From NCBI GenBank assembly GCA_031310005.1, contig CM062387.1, forward strand, positions 1,612,001-1,676,000: DNA of 64,000 nucleotides, written 5' to 3'. Position 1 is the stretch's first letter. Each line of letters begins with the position of its first letter. Below are positions 24,860 through 36,964 of the stretch, one piece after another. A program made the translations under genes and the position numbers. This stretch comes from Dactylellina haptotyla. Lineage: Eukaryota > Ascomycota > Orbiliomycetes > Orbiliales > Orbiliaceae. A model generated the notes under the pieces. That model worked only from the letters and a program-made list of their open reading frames with translations, searched no databases and had not been told where the DNA came from.

Positions 24860-27236
24860 ATGCTATGGAACTGGAAAATATCACTGTGTTTTGGGTTTTT
24901 AACCTACTTGTTGCACGTCGGTGCAACACAAAGCCTCGGATGGTATAGAGAGGAACCTTACAAAGAGACCGAAATGATTCATTGCATGTTAATACTTTCG
25001 GTGGGCATTTCGAATCACCAAGGTATTCTCAATCATATCCAAGAGATTCTTATAAAAGGAGTGCTGGAGAAATCTAGTCCAGATGATGTGCGGATGGTTA
25101 TTGGCAAATACGAAGGATTGGGCACTCTTTATTATGTATTCGAGGGAGCATATGGTGATATAGGTCATACGATACTTAACGAGCTAGAAAATGATAAAAA
25201 TCATTGGGTAAGCCGAGACTCTAGTGCTCATATTGTTATTAGGGGAACCCCTCGGCTGTATAATACTAATATTTACATTCACATATTTGCATTTATAGAT
25301 ACAAGCGTGGGGAGACCTCAGCCAAGAAGTCTTTCTAGAACAAAGACTCGACAGAATTGATGAATTGGCAAAATCTTCTACGAAAAAACTGGCTAGAAAG
25401 GACACCAATGCGATCAAAAACAAGAGAAATAATTTACATAATAAATCATATACCGCGGCCCACAAAAAATTGCGTCCGCGAACAATAGTGAAATCCGATG
25501 AATCCATCAACATTCCATTCGATCTAAGATATCATTCGACACCTCCCCCTGGTGGTGATAAAGATTATGGTAGTCCCGGAGCCTTGAGCGACTACTATTT
25601 CGAAAGCTCTGAAGGAGAGGGTGTTGATATATACGTCATCGATACGGGATTTGAGCTCGGAACAACCCACGGGGAGTTCGCGGAAGCTTTGGGCAGAGAT
25701 CAGATCAAGGGCTATATTTTCCCTGTGGCACTAGATGCACCGCATGATAAAATAGACTACGACCCCCAATCAAACGATTTTCATGGCACCGTGGTGACTT
25801 CTAAGATAATCGGAAAAAGGGCCGGTATGGCTAGAAAAGCGAACATATGGGTCGCGCCTATGGTTGATGCCCACAAAAGAATATTACATGTATACCTTCT
25901 CGACTTGTTTCTGAAAATACGGGATAAAATAAAACAAGAAACTCAAAAGAATCCAAATTATAGGGCGATAATAAACTTGAGCATGGCCATGGGCACTCAC
26001 AGAGATGTTGCCGAGATGAACCAGCCTAAATATCACAACTCACAGACACTATCCCAACAAGATCGAGCTTATATTCTAGGAATCTCCGACCTTGGGGATT
26101 TAGCTTTAAAAAGTCTTTTGGAGTTGGATAATATCGTCTTGGTGACGGGGGCAGGAAATGACCCATTGGTAGGGCGCATCACTCGATACAATTATATCAA
26201 GATATAAGTTTCGAATATTTCTAGTGGCCAGAAAGTCGGCAATGCTGCTTCCTAGTCGTAAAGCAAATTAGACCACATAGAATGCGGCTAATGCAAACTT
26301 TAAATACAGGTTAACGAAATCAGGGACTGGCCGGCTAAGCTAGGTGCATCATATAGGAATATGATAGTAGTTGGGAGTGTCGATCGCTTCGGCGCAATAC
26401 GCCAGGTTGGGAAGATCGATTTCGTCGAAATGTACGGTTTGGAAGAAATGTACGAAATTCCTGATCTCGCATCACGAAGGGACGATAGCGCAGAAACTCC
26501 AGATAAGTATATTACAAAAAATGGTGTATCATATAGTAAGTCCAAAATCCCAGAAGTATGCATAATATCCCAAAATACTTGACCCGGGGCCAATATTTCG
26601 AAACGTCCGTGAGCGGTGTCGAGTTTACTAAGGAGCTCGGTTGCCATGTGTATTGAATGCCTTTAATTGGCACGCATTACTATATCGCTAGTTCTAGGGT
26701 ATCTGACTATCTTAACTTATTGTGGTTTAGCCAATGCTTGCGTCGCAGCGATCCTCGCGACTCATCTTTCGGCAAACCCGGACTGGTCTGTTATGGAAGC
26801 CGTTAACCAGCTTCACCAGGATGCTTATCCACGCAAAAAGAATGGCCCTAAGGTGATTTGGACTGGTGTACGACCCGCACCTGAATTAGAGCCTACAGGA
26901 CGGCCGAAACGGAAGCCTACGACTAAAGTTAGTGGGTCTGGAATCTGCAAAGGCCCTAGAAGACAGTCTAAGAGCAAAAAAGGTCAGGGAAGAACGATAA
27001 ACCGTCGCCAGGATGCCGAAGAGGGTGAAGTGTGCGAAAATGAAACCGAAGAAGCCCCAGATTTAGATACCGGTGGCGAAGATCCACATAGTGTTGGCGG
27101 TGAGGATAGTCCTGAATATAGAGAAGCTGATTTCATTTCAACGAGAACCGTACTCGAGGTGTATAAAACAAAAACAGAGGTTATAACTATCGGTGTGGCA
27201 CCTACTACTTTGGTGAAACGGGTAGCAGGGCCTTGA
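24860..27236 (+). CDS. Secreted S8 subtilase-like protein 1 of 3
   Basis: Exons 24860-25207, 25299-26168, 26310-26535 and 26731-27236 give 649 residues. A signal peptide (about 1-24) leads into a propeptide-like domain. A Lys/Arg-rich linker follows, then the catalytic domain beginning INIPFDLRYHSTPP. Catalytic Asp lies in YVIDTGF (about 231), His in DFHGT (about 278), oxyanion Asn in TGAGN (about 403) and Ser in NGVSYTNA (about 480). The usual GTSxATP has lost its Thr and Pro, so activity is plausible but not certain. The tail has a dibasic site (RRQD), an acidic Cys-containing stretch and the motif FISTRTVLEVYKT. It shares exon count, phases and tail with the next two genes. Secreted protease, substrate unknown. 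Confidence 0.85.
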
Positions 27237-28777
27237 GTAAGGACAGACGGGTCAAATTATGCTCGGAGATTGTGTATTTTAAAGTGTAGCTGCCGTTCCA
27301 ACTACTCTTAGATTTTGTCGAAGTCATTGCGTTTGAATAGTTACAATTATGAGTGTTTACAAGTATAACCTCCAATTTTATTATTTGCCAAGAGTTACTA
27401 TGCACCTTTTGTCACGACGGCCTAAGTGACATCTAATCCGGCTCGGAGCCAGTGCGTAGGCACGTGCTACAGTAATTGATTCGTAGTAGATGCGTATTTA
27501 GATATCCAATAAATTTAAATTGACCTCATATTTCGATAACTGGACCGAAACACCATCCATGTTGCTTCTGATTCAAAAAATCTGCGACGCGAGATAGTTA
27601 TATTATTGACATTGGTTCGAGAGGCAAGCGATCTACTAGCGGTGGAGGTTATTGCAAATTGTAATTGTCCGCCAATATGGATGATCGATAGTGGGGGTTA
27701 GTTAAATATAGACAACATACTTTATACCTGTGCCTTTCGAGTTGGTATCAGATCGATGGGGATTTGGGTCTCAGCAAAACCATATTATGTTGAATTGCAT
27801 CGTGCGCGATCGTGAATCAGCCTTCAAACCACCCTTCTGGTCACACACGCACGTGAGCACAATTATGCAGGAGAGCCCAGACAGAAATTATTATTTTTTG
27901 ATATAAAAATGCCGTTTCCTGCTGGCGCCACTTCGGGAAAGAGTTTTGGTTTCAAGACCAAGACAACACGTGCCACAAGCAAAAAAATCCTAACATATTA
28001 TACCTAGCTATTTTATCAGATCTTTTCGAAATTTTCATGGCCTATCTGAAACTGTCTTTTATACCTGTGCAATTTATGAACTGTTGATAGAAGGAGACCA
28101 AGAAACAGATTGCAGCAGCTAGATCTATATTTTCGATGGCGAGATGAATTGTGGGAAATACCGCAACAACCAACAGATCTGTGTCGTACATATATTTAGA
28201 ATCCATGCGCCAATTGCATTGATTGTAAAACCCTCGATGAAACACGCCCCAGAGAATCAATAGTAAAAAGCATTGATAGAGCTAGGTAGTTATATTTATT
28301 CTTGAATAGAAATCAATTTGAAGAGGTGCTTTTTTCTTGGAATTTGTGAAAATGGAGAGATATTATTGGTTCTTAACTTCTCTGCCTACAGGTAAATTTA
28401 CAACAAATGTTTTAAGATTGGAACACTCAGCGTTTTTGACGTTGCGAAGTAGATCAAGGCACATTAAGGTTGATGCAACACTGGCTGAGAGATTTGTGTA
28501 TATATTTAAGCTTTCGACAAGGCAAATAGTAGTAGGTTACGTCTTGGAGTACTTCGGGGTAAGGCTGGCCTTATATTATTATTTCATTCGATCTCGAGTA
28601 AAGACGGTTATCTTTACCAACTACATCTTCCGGTTTTTTGCATCTGTTAGGGCTCTTAGTTGAACAACTGGGGTCCGTAGTAGGAGCTAAAATATAATTT
28701 TCCGCCTATCAAATATCGATATCAAGCAAGCTATTTGTGTGCACACTATTCACATTAAAACTATCTATTAACCTGAA
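27237..28777. other. 1.5 kb intergenic between subtilases 1 and 2
   Basis: AT-rich. A 108-codon frame at 28337 looks like nothing and lacks good context. I found no remnant of a fourth subtilase on reading, though a diverged fragment could be missed. Confidence 0.5.
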
Positions 28778-31119
28778 ATGCTCCAAATGCTCACTAGCAC
28801 TTCGTTCTTCTATTATCAATATAAAATTGTAAAATTTCTCATATTTTTGTCTCTATTCGCAAAATTAACATCTGCGGCTCCGGGAGGAGCAAAGGAGAAT
28901 CTTGGGTGGCGGCGGGAATACACAGAAACCGATCGTTTTGAAGCAATTCTATTCATTAATCCTGATAAAAGAAAGGATGACGAGGTGATTCGCCGTGTTA
29001 TGGAAGCTATAGATCACGATATTCTAGAAAAGGGTAATTGGAATTCGAAAAGAGATTCCAAAGCCTTTGCTTGGAAGTACGATTTCCTTGGAACATTATA
29101 TATAACTGTAGAGACGCCTTACGGCTATTTAAGAGATCTGATCTTAAATAAAATTGGAAAGGGCAGAAACCCAGATGTGAGTGCGATAGCTGTAGTTACT
29201 CATATTGTGTAAAATTTACTAAAACTATATTTCGGAGCACGAAGGTTACACATTGGTTTACTCTTGACGCGGAGACAGAACTAAGTAAAAGGATTAATCG
29301 TATCGATTGGAAATTCGGAATTAGGGTACTTAAAAGAATAAATGAGCCTGAAAGCGACTCCGAAGATGGGTTTTCAAGCAACCCAGACTCGACACCAAGC
29401 TACCTAGACACGCCACAAAGCTACCCAGACTCGTCACCAAGCTCATCAGAAAACTTCAAGCGATCTGCCAAGAATATAGAAAATATGAGCCAAAAAAAAA
29501 GTGGAGATTCCGCCCGAAAAGAAGAGTTCGTTGTTTCTGCTAGATTACAATCACGGGCAACCGAGCGTGTGGTGTCTAGCCGAAGTATACCTTTCGACAT
29601 TCAATATATCTCGATGCCCCCTCGTGCAGATGGTAGACTAACACATGGGTTACCACAAAATATCGCCTACCGCTATGACAGTTCTGAAGGGAAGGGTGTG
29701 GATATATTCGTAGTTGACAGTGGCTTTGCATCCTTAGCAGGACACCACGCCGAGTTTAAGGATTCCGTGGGACAGATAAAGGGGTGGTTTAGGGCGAAAG
29801 GACCATGGCCCGCTAGACCAGGTACAGATGTATTGGAAGCAGAGGAGCTCAGAAATCGATGGCACGGAACGAATGTAATCGCTAGGTTGATTGGCAAGCA
29901 TGCAGGACTAGCAAGCAGAGCTAATATCTGGCCCGCAATCACTTATGATGCTTATGGCAATTTCCAGCACATATATGCAATTGACATACTTCTCCAAATA
30001 CGGGACAAAATATTAGTGGAAGCGAAAAAGGATCCGGAATACAAGGCTATAGTCAATTTGAGTTGGGCTTTCGACGACCACAAGTCTACTAGCGAGTTAA
30101 CCGATGAGCGTACTGCAAAAGTCTATCTGAAGGAACTATATAGAAGCGAATTAGACTATATTCGCTCTATCTCAGAGATTGCCGATGATGCTCTCGAGTT
30201 GCTGCTAGCATTGAAAAATGTCATCGTAGTAACGGGGGCTGGAAATGGGAACGTTGTAAGAGCTCCAACACGAATAAGCTATTCTTTATAATTAGAAACC
30301 TACATATTAGGAGTTAGCATATATATAGCTAACTTCAATATTACAAATCTAGGGTACTCCGATTACTGATTGGCCGGCAAAAAGAGGGAAAGATTTTGAA
30401 AATCTTGTTGTAGTTGGGTCCGTGGAGGCCACTGGAAATATATTGGCAATGGTACCGGCGGATTTCGTCAAGGTTTACACACTGGCAAGTTGCCTGTACG
30501 TTCCGGTAATCAGCTCTGATCAGGAAACTATTGAGGCAAATGAATATACTCTGATCAGCGGCGTTTCATTTGGTAAGGTCCCTTAAATATATTGCGGGTT
30601 TTCTGAGAAGTATTTCAGCTTCAGTTCAGTTTGCTTTTGCTCACGGCCGATTTGTTTGCAGGAACGCCTACGATCTCGGCAATATTGGCGAACCATCTAT
30701 CATCGAATCCTAAGTGGGGGCCTATCCAAGCCATTGAAAAGCTCTATAAAGATGCGTATCCACGAAGAAAGGAAGGCGTGCCCATCGCATGGACTGGGAT
30801 CGGTCTAGCGGTCGATGGAGATGTAGGCGGTAAGCCGAGTTCCGGCGACGAGGGCGCATCTTGTAGAGCTAAGGGGAAAGCAGTGGACCGTGGGCCAGAG
30901 AATCCTAAGACTGGGACTGAGTTTGATGATCCCGACTGTGAATATGAGATTGACTCCCAGTATGGTGAGGAAGACCCCGATAACCGTCGCCCCGAAGGAG
31001 CTTTCATTTCAACGAGGACTGTGCTAGAAGTATATAAAACACAGACAGTGGTGAGGACAGTAGATGTAACGGCGACTACCATTGTAACACGGCTCACAAA
31101 CTCTCAAATAAATAATTGA
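28778..31119 (+). CDS. Secreted S8 subtilase-like protein 2 of 3 (most canonical active site)
   Basis: Exons 28778-29176, 29245-30255, 30353-30572 and 30662-31119 give 695 residues. A signal peptide ends near LTSAAPGG (a start three codons later is possible). The propeptide-like domain begins NLGWRREYTETDRFEAILF, matching LGWYREEPYKETEMIHCML of copy 1. A coding 21-bp repeat makes a Pro/Ser-rich spacer before the catalytic domain. Asp is in FVVDSGF (about 291), His in RWHGT (about 340), Asn in TGAGN (about 467) and Ser in SGVSFGTP (about 542), the closest of the three to the family's GTSxATP. The tail has an acidic region and FISTRTVLEVYKTQ. The second exon starts after GAAG, a weak acceptor chosen because it restores the phase and a block like those of copies 1 and 3. 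Confidence 0.84.
29381..29443 (+). repeat. Coding tandem repeat, 3 x 21 bp
   Basis: Three head-to-tail 21-bp units encode seven-residue repeats of the type (Y/N)PDSTPS in the linker between propeptide and catalytic domain of subtilase 2. They are absent from copies 1 and 3, so the expansion is recent and copy-specific. Confidence 0.85.
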
Positions 31120-32011
31120 TACTTGGAAGTTAGAGGTTATCTTAACAAAGTACGGCACATCTGGCAACGAGACTAACAAAGTACCAATTATTACTGTGGG
31201 TGTCTGGAAGCGCTGATAATTTATAGTCTATGTTGTGTTGGTTTGCAAAGTTTGGTCCCTGAATATCTGGTGAGATTTGTGGTTCTGTTATGCAGCAGTG
31301 CTGTACCCAGGTGCATGAATCTGATGCTCAAGGCTCATGCTACAAACAAGTTGAAAATAATACTCGTTTTAGTTATATGCTTTATTTTTTGGCATTTATA
31401 AGACTATTCCGGGTTGGCAGCCCTGAATTTTGAAATGTATTAAAAATTTCTATTTTCGCGGACGGAAATCACCTCTGTCAACGCGGAATGGTCTTGATTG
31501 GTGTCCCCTTGCTATATATGTTCAGGAAGAAGAATTTAGGTGACAACTCTACTGAAGCTTTTTGCATATAATTGGTAAGTAAACGTGTATTTAAATGAAT
31601 AGATGCATACTAAGACGAAACTAACTTGTACCCTTGTCGAAACACGTTGGTTGTTGGTCAGTATCAGTATGCACAACAGTGTCCCTATTGTAAATCTCTA
31701 AATTTTTCACTTTCAGCTTGCAGTACAATATAATATAGAGTAACCTCGCTCCAAATTAGAGGCGACACACTGCGCAGCTGCATTGCCAATTCTTACTGTG
31801 CCTCGCACAAACTCGAATCAAAAATATTAGCCTCGATTTAAACTGACATTCGCTATATATAGCCAGGAGTTCTCACAACTGCATTCTGTAATACTACTGT
31901 TACCTTCGATACCCTTAAGAAATCTCCAGGTACTCATAAGATAACTCTCCAATATACAGGCTACGAGAACCTAGGATACCCGAATCATATCGGACGATTC
32001 ACTTGTCAAAA
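31120..32011. other. Intergenic before subtilase 3
   Basis: AT-rich spacer with a TATA-type element near its downstream end. No gene seen. Confidence 0.55.
31854..31861 (+). promoter_or_regulatory. TATA-box candidate
   Basis: TATATATA about 150 nt before the start codon of subtilase 3, within an AT-rich flank. Confidence 0.45.
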
Positions 32012-34384
32012 ATGGCAGGCTGTAGAGTATTCTATTTCGTAGTGTGCCTCTTTTCTTTAATATCGACTTCATTAGCCGTTAGGAGGCTAGGATGGAATGA
32101 GGAATATCAGGATAACGATATAATATATTGCATTTTAACGGTTTCGCCGACGGTAGGGGATGATCGCGCAATCATATCTCGTCTCTACGAAATGATCTTT
32201 GACGGAGTTATCGCTGAATGGGATGCTGGGGATACGCCTACCGGTAGCGGGAAACGGGTAGTAGATGCGGATGGGAGTCCAATGGAGAATCCTAAGATCC
32301 ATACTTGGGAAATTGGTCATCTCACCGCGTTCTTTACTGTAGAAGGGCGCTATGGTCGCATTCGAGATCTTATACGTGACACACTCATTCCTGAAGCGAA
32401 GAATATGGTAAGTGAATGAAACATTCTTATATAAAATAGAAAATTTCAATCGTCTCCTCCAGTTATACTTTCCCCTCAAAAGTGGTATAGTTAGCCTTAA
32501 TTGCATATCTCATAATAAAAAAACCTTGGTGCAGATAGTTGGATGGATGGAGATAGAAACAGAAAGAAAACTATTGGCGGAAATCAACCAGATTGATAAA
32601 AATCAGTACTACTTAAATGAGCTGCAAATGCTCTCACAATCAAAGGGTAAACGGGGTAGATTCAAAAGGGGTAATAATCCAAACGAAGCTCGGTCGAAGC
32701 ACAAAGCCCTAGAGCAACGGGCGGCCGTACCGGCGACGAGATTTGGACCAATTGTTCCTTACGATCTCCTATATCTTTCAGCACCCCCTCCGGATACCGA
32801 AGATCACAGAATGCCCGGTATCACCAGGAAAGTTAAATATTACTACGAAGATACCCGAGGCGAAGGTGTAGATGTATATGTTATCGATACTGGTTTCTCA
32901 GGATTGGGAAGAATGCACGACGACTTTCGAGTTATTTTCAAACGAACCGGTGGAGTGAAATATATGTATACCGGAGGATTCGATCCAGCGAAGGGAGGAA
33001 TTGATTGTTCGGATTCTTTTCATGGAACATATACTAGCTCTAAAATATTTGGGAGATACGCGGGTCTGGCCAGTAATGCTAATATTCGGGTAGCGCCAAC
33101 ATGCGATGGGAAGGGTCGAAACTCATTGCTTTTCCTGCTAGATCAACTTAATAACGTATACGCTAATATCAAAGGGGAAACTCAAGATAATCCAAAATAT
33201 CGAGCAATCGTCGTTTTAGCATGGAGTTTGCATTATCTCAGGTCTTCTGACGAGATACGGGACTCTCGATACGATAATCTAGGAGATGTAAAACGGGGTT
33301 ATATGAGTAATATGGAAGCATCCCTCAACGCCTTCCTCGATGCATTTGACAAATTAGGGAATGTAGTAATTGTAACGGGTACACCTAGTAATCTCGAGGT
33401 AAGCAAAACATCTCGCCCAATTCATATTTTTTCAATCTCACAAGTGGCCACCAAAAGGGCCAAATGTTACATTACTCGAAAGTGCCTGCGCACTTGATGA
33501 GTCTTATTCCTCCTAATCCTAATTCTTCCTTGCATCATACACAAACCAAACGCGGTATACCTAACCTTAAGATAGTACCACGCAACTGGCATCGGGTGGC
33601 CGAGCAAGCGAGGAGCGGATGGCTCCCTCGAACGTCTCGTTGTGGTTGGGAGCGCAAACAACGACGGTACAGTACTCGAAGATGAGCGGGAGGATTTTGT
33701 GAAGGTGTACGCGCCGTCGAGTTGTATTATGACCCCATATCTTGCGCCGAGCCCCGCCGAGACCACGCCTCACTTAAGATCATCTCACCAGTCTAACTAC
33801 CAACTGAGAAGCAACTATTCACTAGGTAGGCAAGTCTAGAGTGTATATATTTGAATTTGCTGCAATTTAGCTAACTTGCCCTATGTATGAATATTTTAGG
33901 TGTCGCTTCGGTTGCAGCGATTCTAGCTAACCATCTTTCCGCCAACAAGGATTGGACGGTAACGCAAGCAATCAAAAAGCTGTATGAGGATGCCTACCCA
34001 CGTATCAAAAATGGACGTCCGATTGCATGGACTGGTGTGCGGCCACCGACGGCAGGACCGGGGGGACATTCCGAATCAGGGGATGAATCTAAAGCTTGCA
34101 AAGGGAAGAGAAAACAGACAGACGAGGACGATGATGACAGCCGCAAAAAAACCAAATTAGAAGAGGGTCCAAGCGGTGGTCCTGCAGTGCATCGCCGTCA
34201 GGATGTTGAAGAAATTGAAGATTGTGATGACGACTACGAAGAACTCGGGATCGACGAAGGAGGTCCCGCTGGAGACTTTATATCTACTAGAACGGTCCTC
34301 CAGGTGTACAAAACACAAATAGTCTCGGCTACAATAATTGTTGAGGTGACAGCAACGACACTGGTAACACGGACAGCTAAGTGA
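32012..34384 (+). CDS. Secreted S8 subtilase-like protein 3 of 3 (altered oxyanion region)
   Basis: Exons 32012-32407, 32535-33398, 33576-33825 and 33900-34384 give 664 residues. A signal peptide (about 1-23) precedes LGWNEEYQDNDIIYCIL, the propeptide-like domain shared with its neighbours. The linker is strongly basic (KGKRGRFKRG). Asp lies in YVIDTGF (about 250), His in SFHGT (about 295) and Ser in NYSLG (about 502). The Gly-Asn of the oxyanion motif is missing (TGTPSN instead of TGAGN), and the Ser motif lacks GTS...P. Exon 3 is also longer than in the others. It may be a weak enzyme or a non-catalytic decoy. The tail keeps the dibasic site (HRRQD), the acidic Cys stretch and FISTRTVLQVYKTQ, so secretion and tail function seem to be under selection even where catalysis may not be. 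Confidence 0.83.
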
Positions 34385-34550
34385 TAGACTAAATATGATT
34401 GATATAAATATGGTTCCATGCATAGAAACGATTCCTTGTATTTACAGAGTATGTACGATATATATCAAAAAGCTGTAATAGCTATGCGGTCGATTAGTCA
34501 GCAGTTTTCACGATTATTGCCTGTGTCTTTCCGTAATATTCCCGAAAGTT

Positions 34551-36964
34551 CTACCTGAAGGAATTAGGAAGCGGAAATCCATTCTTCGACAAGATCTTTT
34601 GCTGTGTGTCATCGAACATTTTAAAGCCCGCGAAAGCAGCATGATTATCCTTAAAAACCTCTGCCATCTTTTTCAGAATATCAATTCTAGCACTTTTAGA
34701 ACTGATTGCGTCGTGCGCTTCTCTCACAAGGAAGTCATACGGGTTCGCAGGTATTTCCAAATCACCATGAACGCGCTTGTCAAGGCAAGCCAAGCAGCCC
34801 CCGTGAGCTTTGAATAGGGCCTTGAGGGGTTTCACCGACTTTGTTGTAAACTTGATAGCTACGTGAAATAGGCTCAGTTCCGCAATTTTGCAGCGGTGCT
34901 GCTTTGGCTGCAGGTGTTCTTTCGGGACTAAGTTGAAAAAGGTGTGTTCCCCAGGTATCTCTTGCCGGCTTTCAAGAATAAGCGCGAGCGTGAGAGGACT
35001 CATTACACGCATACAACCACGCACTGAGCCTTGAAATTTGCCCTTAGACGTAAGCAAGGTAGGCGTTTGTTCGGCGAGGAGATATGCGGGGAGCCAGTTG
35101 CCCACCGCCAAGGCTGTCATCAATGCCTTTTCTTTTTCTTTGTGCGCGCCCGGCCTGGACATTTTTGGTTCGATCTCTAAAAGAAGGGAATGATAGCAAT
35201 CTAATTTATCATCAATCGTGCGCGTAGAGTCCAGTTGCTTCTGAGGGAAGTTAGTTCCGTCGAAATGTGGATCCTCAGTGTATCCACCTAGTAATGCAAA
35301 GACGTCTAAGAAGCTATTTCCCTTTCTATTGAAAGGTTCTTTAATCCACGAAGGGTACTGAACTGGCCACCCATCTCCTATTTCAGTTGGTTGGTTTGTT
35401 CTCTTGCCCCTATGGTGATAACCACCTAGAGGTTTATTGGTGAATTAGAAACTTCCTTTATTCTCTAGACCAAAAAAAAGAGGTTTAGGGGAAGTTTGGA
35501 CAGGCTTGGCTTACATTGAAGAAATTGGGCAGGATAGTGAGGCTGATTGTTGAGTATACACCGATTCATCCAAGCGAGAATATCGTTGATGTTTTCAAAG
35601 TGCACCCTGATTACTCCTTTGCCAGCGCTGTTTAAGGCGGTTGTATGGGAGAAGAGATCCTTAGTAACCCATGTTTCTTTGATGAACAGTGTCGGTTCTG
35701 AAGGCATGAAGAAGACGTCGTAGTCTGATTCCGGTAAGTCTAGCATGGCTTCCATATCTGGCGGATGCACTGGGACCCTGAGATCTTGTTTCACCTGTTT
35801 TGGGGGTGGCTGACTATGAATTTTGCTTGGGGTCGTGTTGGTCACGGGCTTAGTGTCTACATGAGAGCGTCTTATGATATGTGAGAAGTCAAACAAAACG
35901 TTCGACCCGGCCCATACCGCTGGAAGAGGTAGATTTTCTATGCACAGTGACTTATAATATAGCTCGTCCGCTTCATTTCTCATTTCGGCAGCGCACCAAG
36001 ACGCAATAGACGCAGCATAGTTTGCGAATCTGTCGGCTTCTCGGATTGCGGGATTTTTCCGAGCGAGTGTCATTATTCGTTTAGAGTCCTTGTATGCAGC
36101 TGGGAAGTCCTTCAGCCAATACGCTGAGAGGGCGCGAGTAAGATATCCGGCAATATTGTCTTCTGGGGATTTCGAAGAATCGGCTTTGAAATCGGCTAGC
36201 AGAGCTCTACATCGCTGAATCTGAGCTTCATCTCCACCGAGGTAGTGAACCGCCATTATCAGGACAACTTTGAAGTCGCTGAAGACCTTGTATGTTTCCA
36301 CTAGGGCTTTTACGTGAACACCTAACGGTTTAGGGTTTAAAACGCCAGCTTCCAGCAACTTTTTGATTTCCGCCTTGTGAAAAGCGATTTTCAGTTCGTC
36401 GTCGCTTTCATCATCTGAGAGATCGTAATCATCCAAATAAGACACATCGGGATTTGGCTGCGGGGTCGCGGGTTGGAAATAATTTCGGGGGGGCTGAAAT
36501 GCGGGCTCTTGAGGTGCATTCTGTGGATTTTGTGGAGCCTTTTTATACTTTGTCGTTCCTCCCCAAAAAGAGTTCTCCGTCTCCTGCGATTTCGATATTG
36601 GTTTGGCTTCATTTGCATTAGAGAACCCCCTTGTATTCGAGGTATATCCACTACCGTATCTTTGAACATGTTCAGTGGGTTTTTGGCCACCGATTGACGA
36701 GTTTTCGGCTCGTGTGGTGTCTTTGACCTGGATTTCTACAGCCGAAAACCGCGCTTCCAAGCTTGTAGATGCCTCCAGGCGAGAGCCTTGGCGACTGCCC
36801 GCGCTATAGTGCTCTTGTTTGGCATTATGGGGGTTGGATGAGAGCTCGTTCTCCTGGGGTTTGTTCATATATCTTTGCCAATCGTTCGCATCTACTGTCT
36901 CCGGCGGGCCTCTGGCCGGCCTTTCTCCGTAATGTCCACCGCCCTTCGTCGGCCGTTGTAGCAT
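34551..36964 (-). CDS. Family-A/B protein, member B: TPR-like segment, unknown function
   Basis: Exons 35515-36964 and 34551-35425 (89-nt intron, GTAAGC ... CCTCTAG) give 774 residues. The first 170 residues are disordered. The structured part opens with YDLSDDESDDE, like member A at 22066-24265. The block IAGYLTRALSAYWLKDFPAAYKDSKRI matches A's LTGYLLRAQLYQQYG...CQRAIKF, then ADELYYKS matches A's AERLYYNS, and VHFENINDILAWMNR matches HFRYLEDIPRLFEWN. Intron place and phase are the same in both, so they descend from one gene. The long second exon carries an ankyrin-like Leu-rich end and a Cys pair (CLACLDK). No signal peptide, so presumably cytosolic. Function unknown. Confidence 0.84.

Noticed and set aside
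28337-28663. 108-codon frame between subtilases 1 and 2
   Set aside because: No similarity, no convincing start context and no splice partner.
22066-36964. A gasdermin partner for the subtilases, as in the fungal HET-Q1/HET-Q2 death system
   Set aside because: No gasdermin-like protein of about 250 residues was seen, and these subtilases carry signal peptides whereas HET-Q2 acts in the cytosol.
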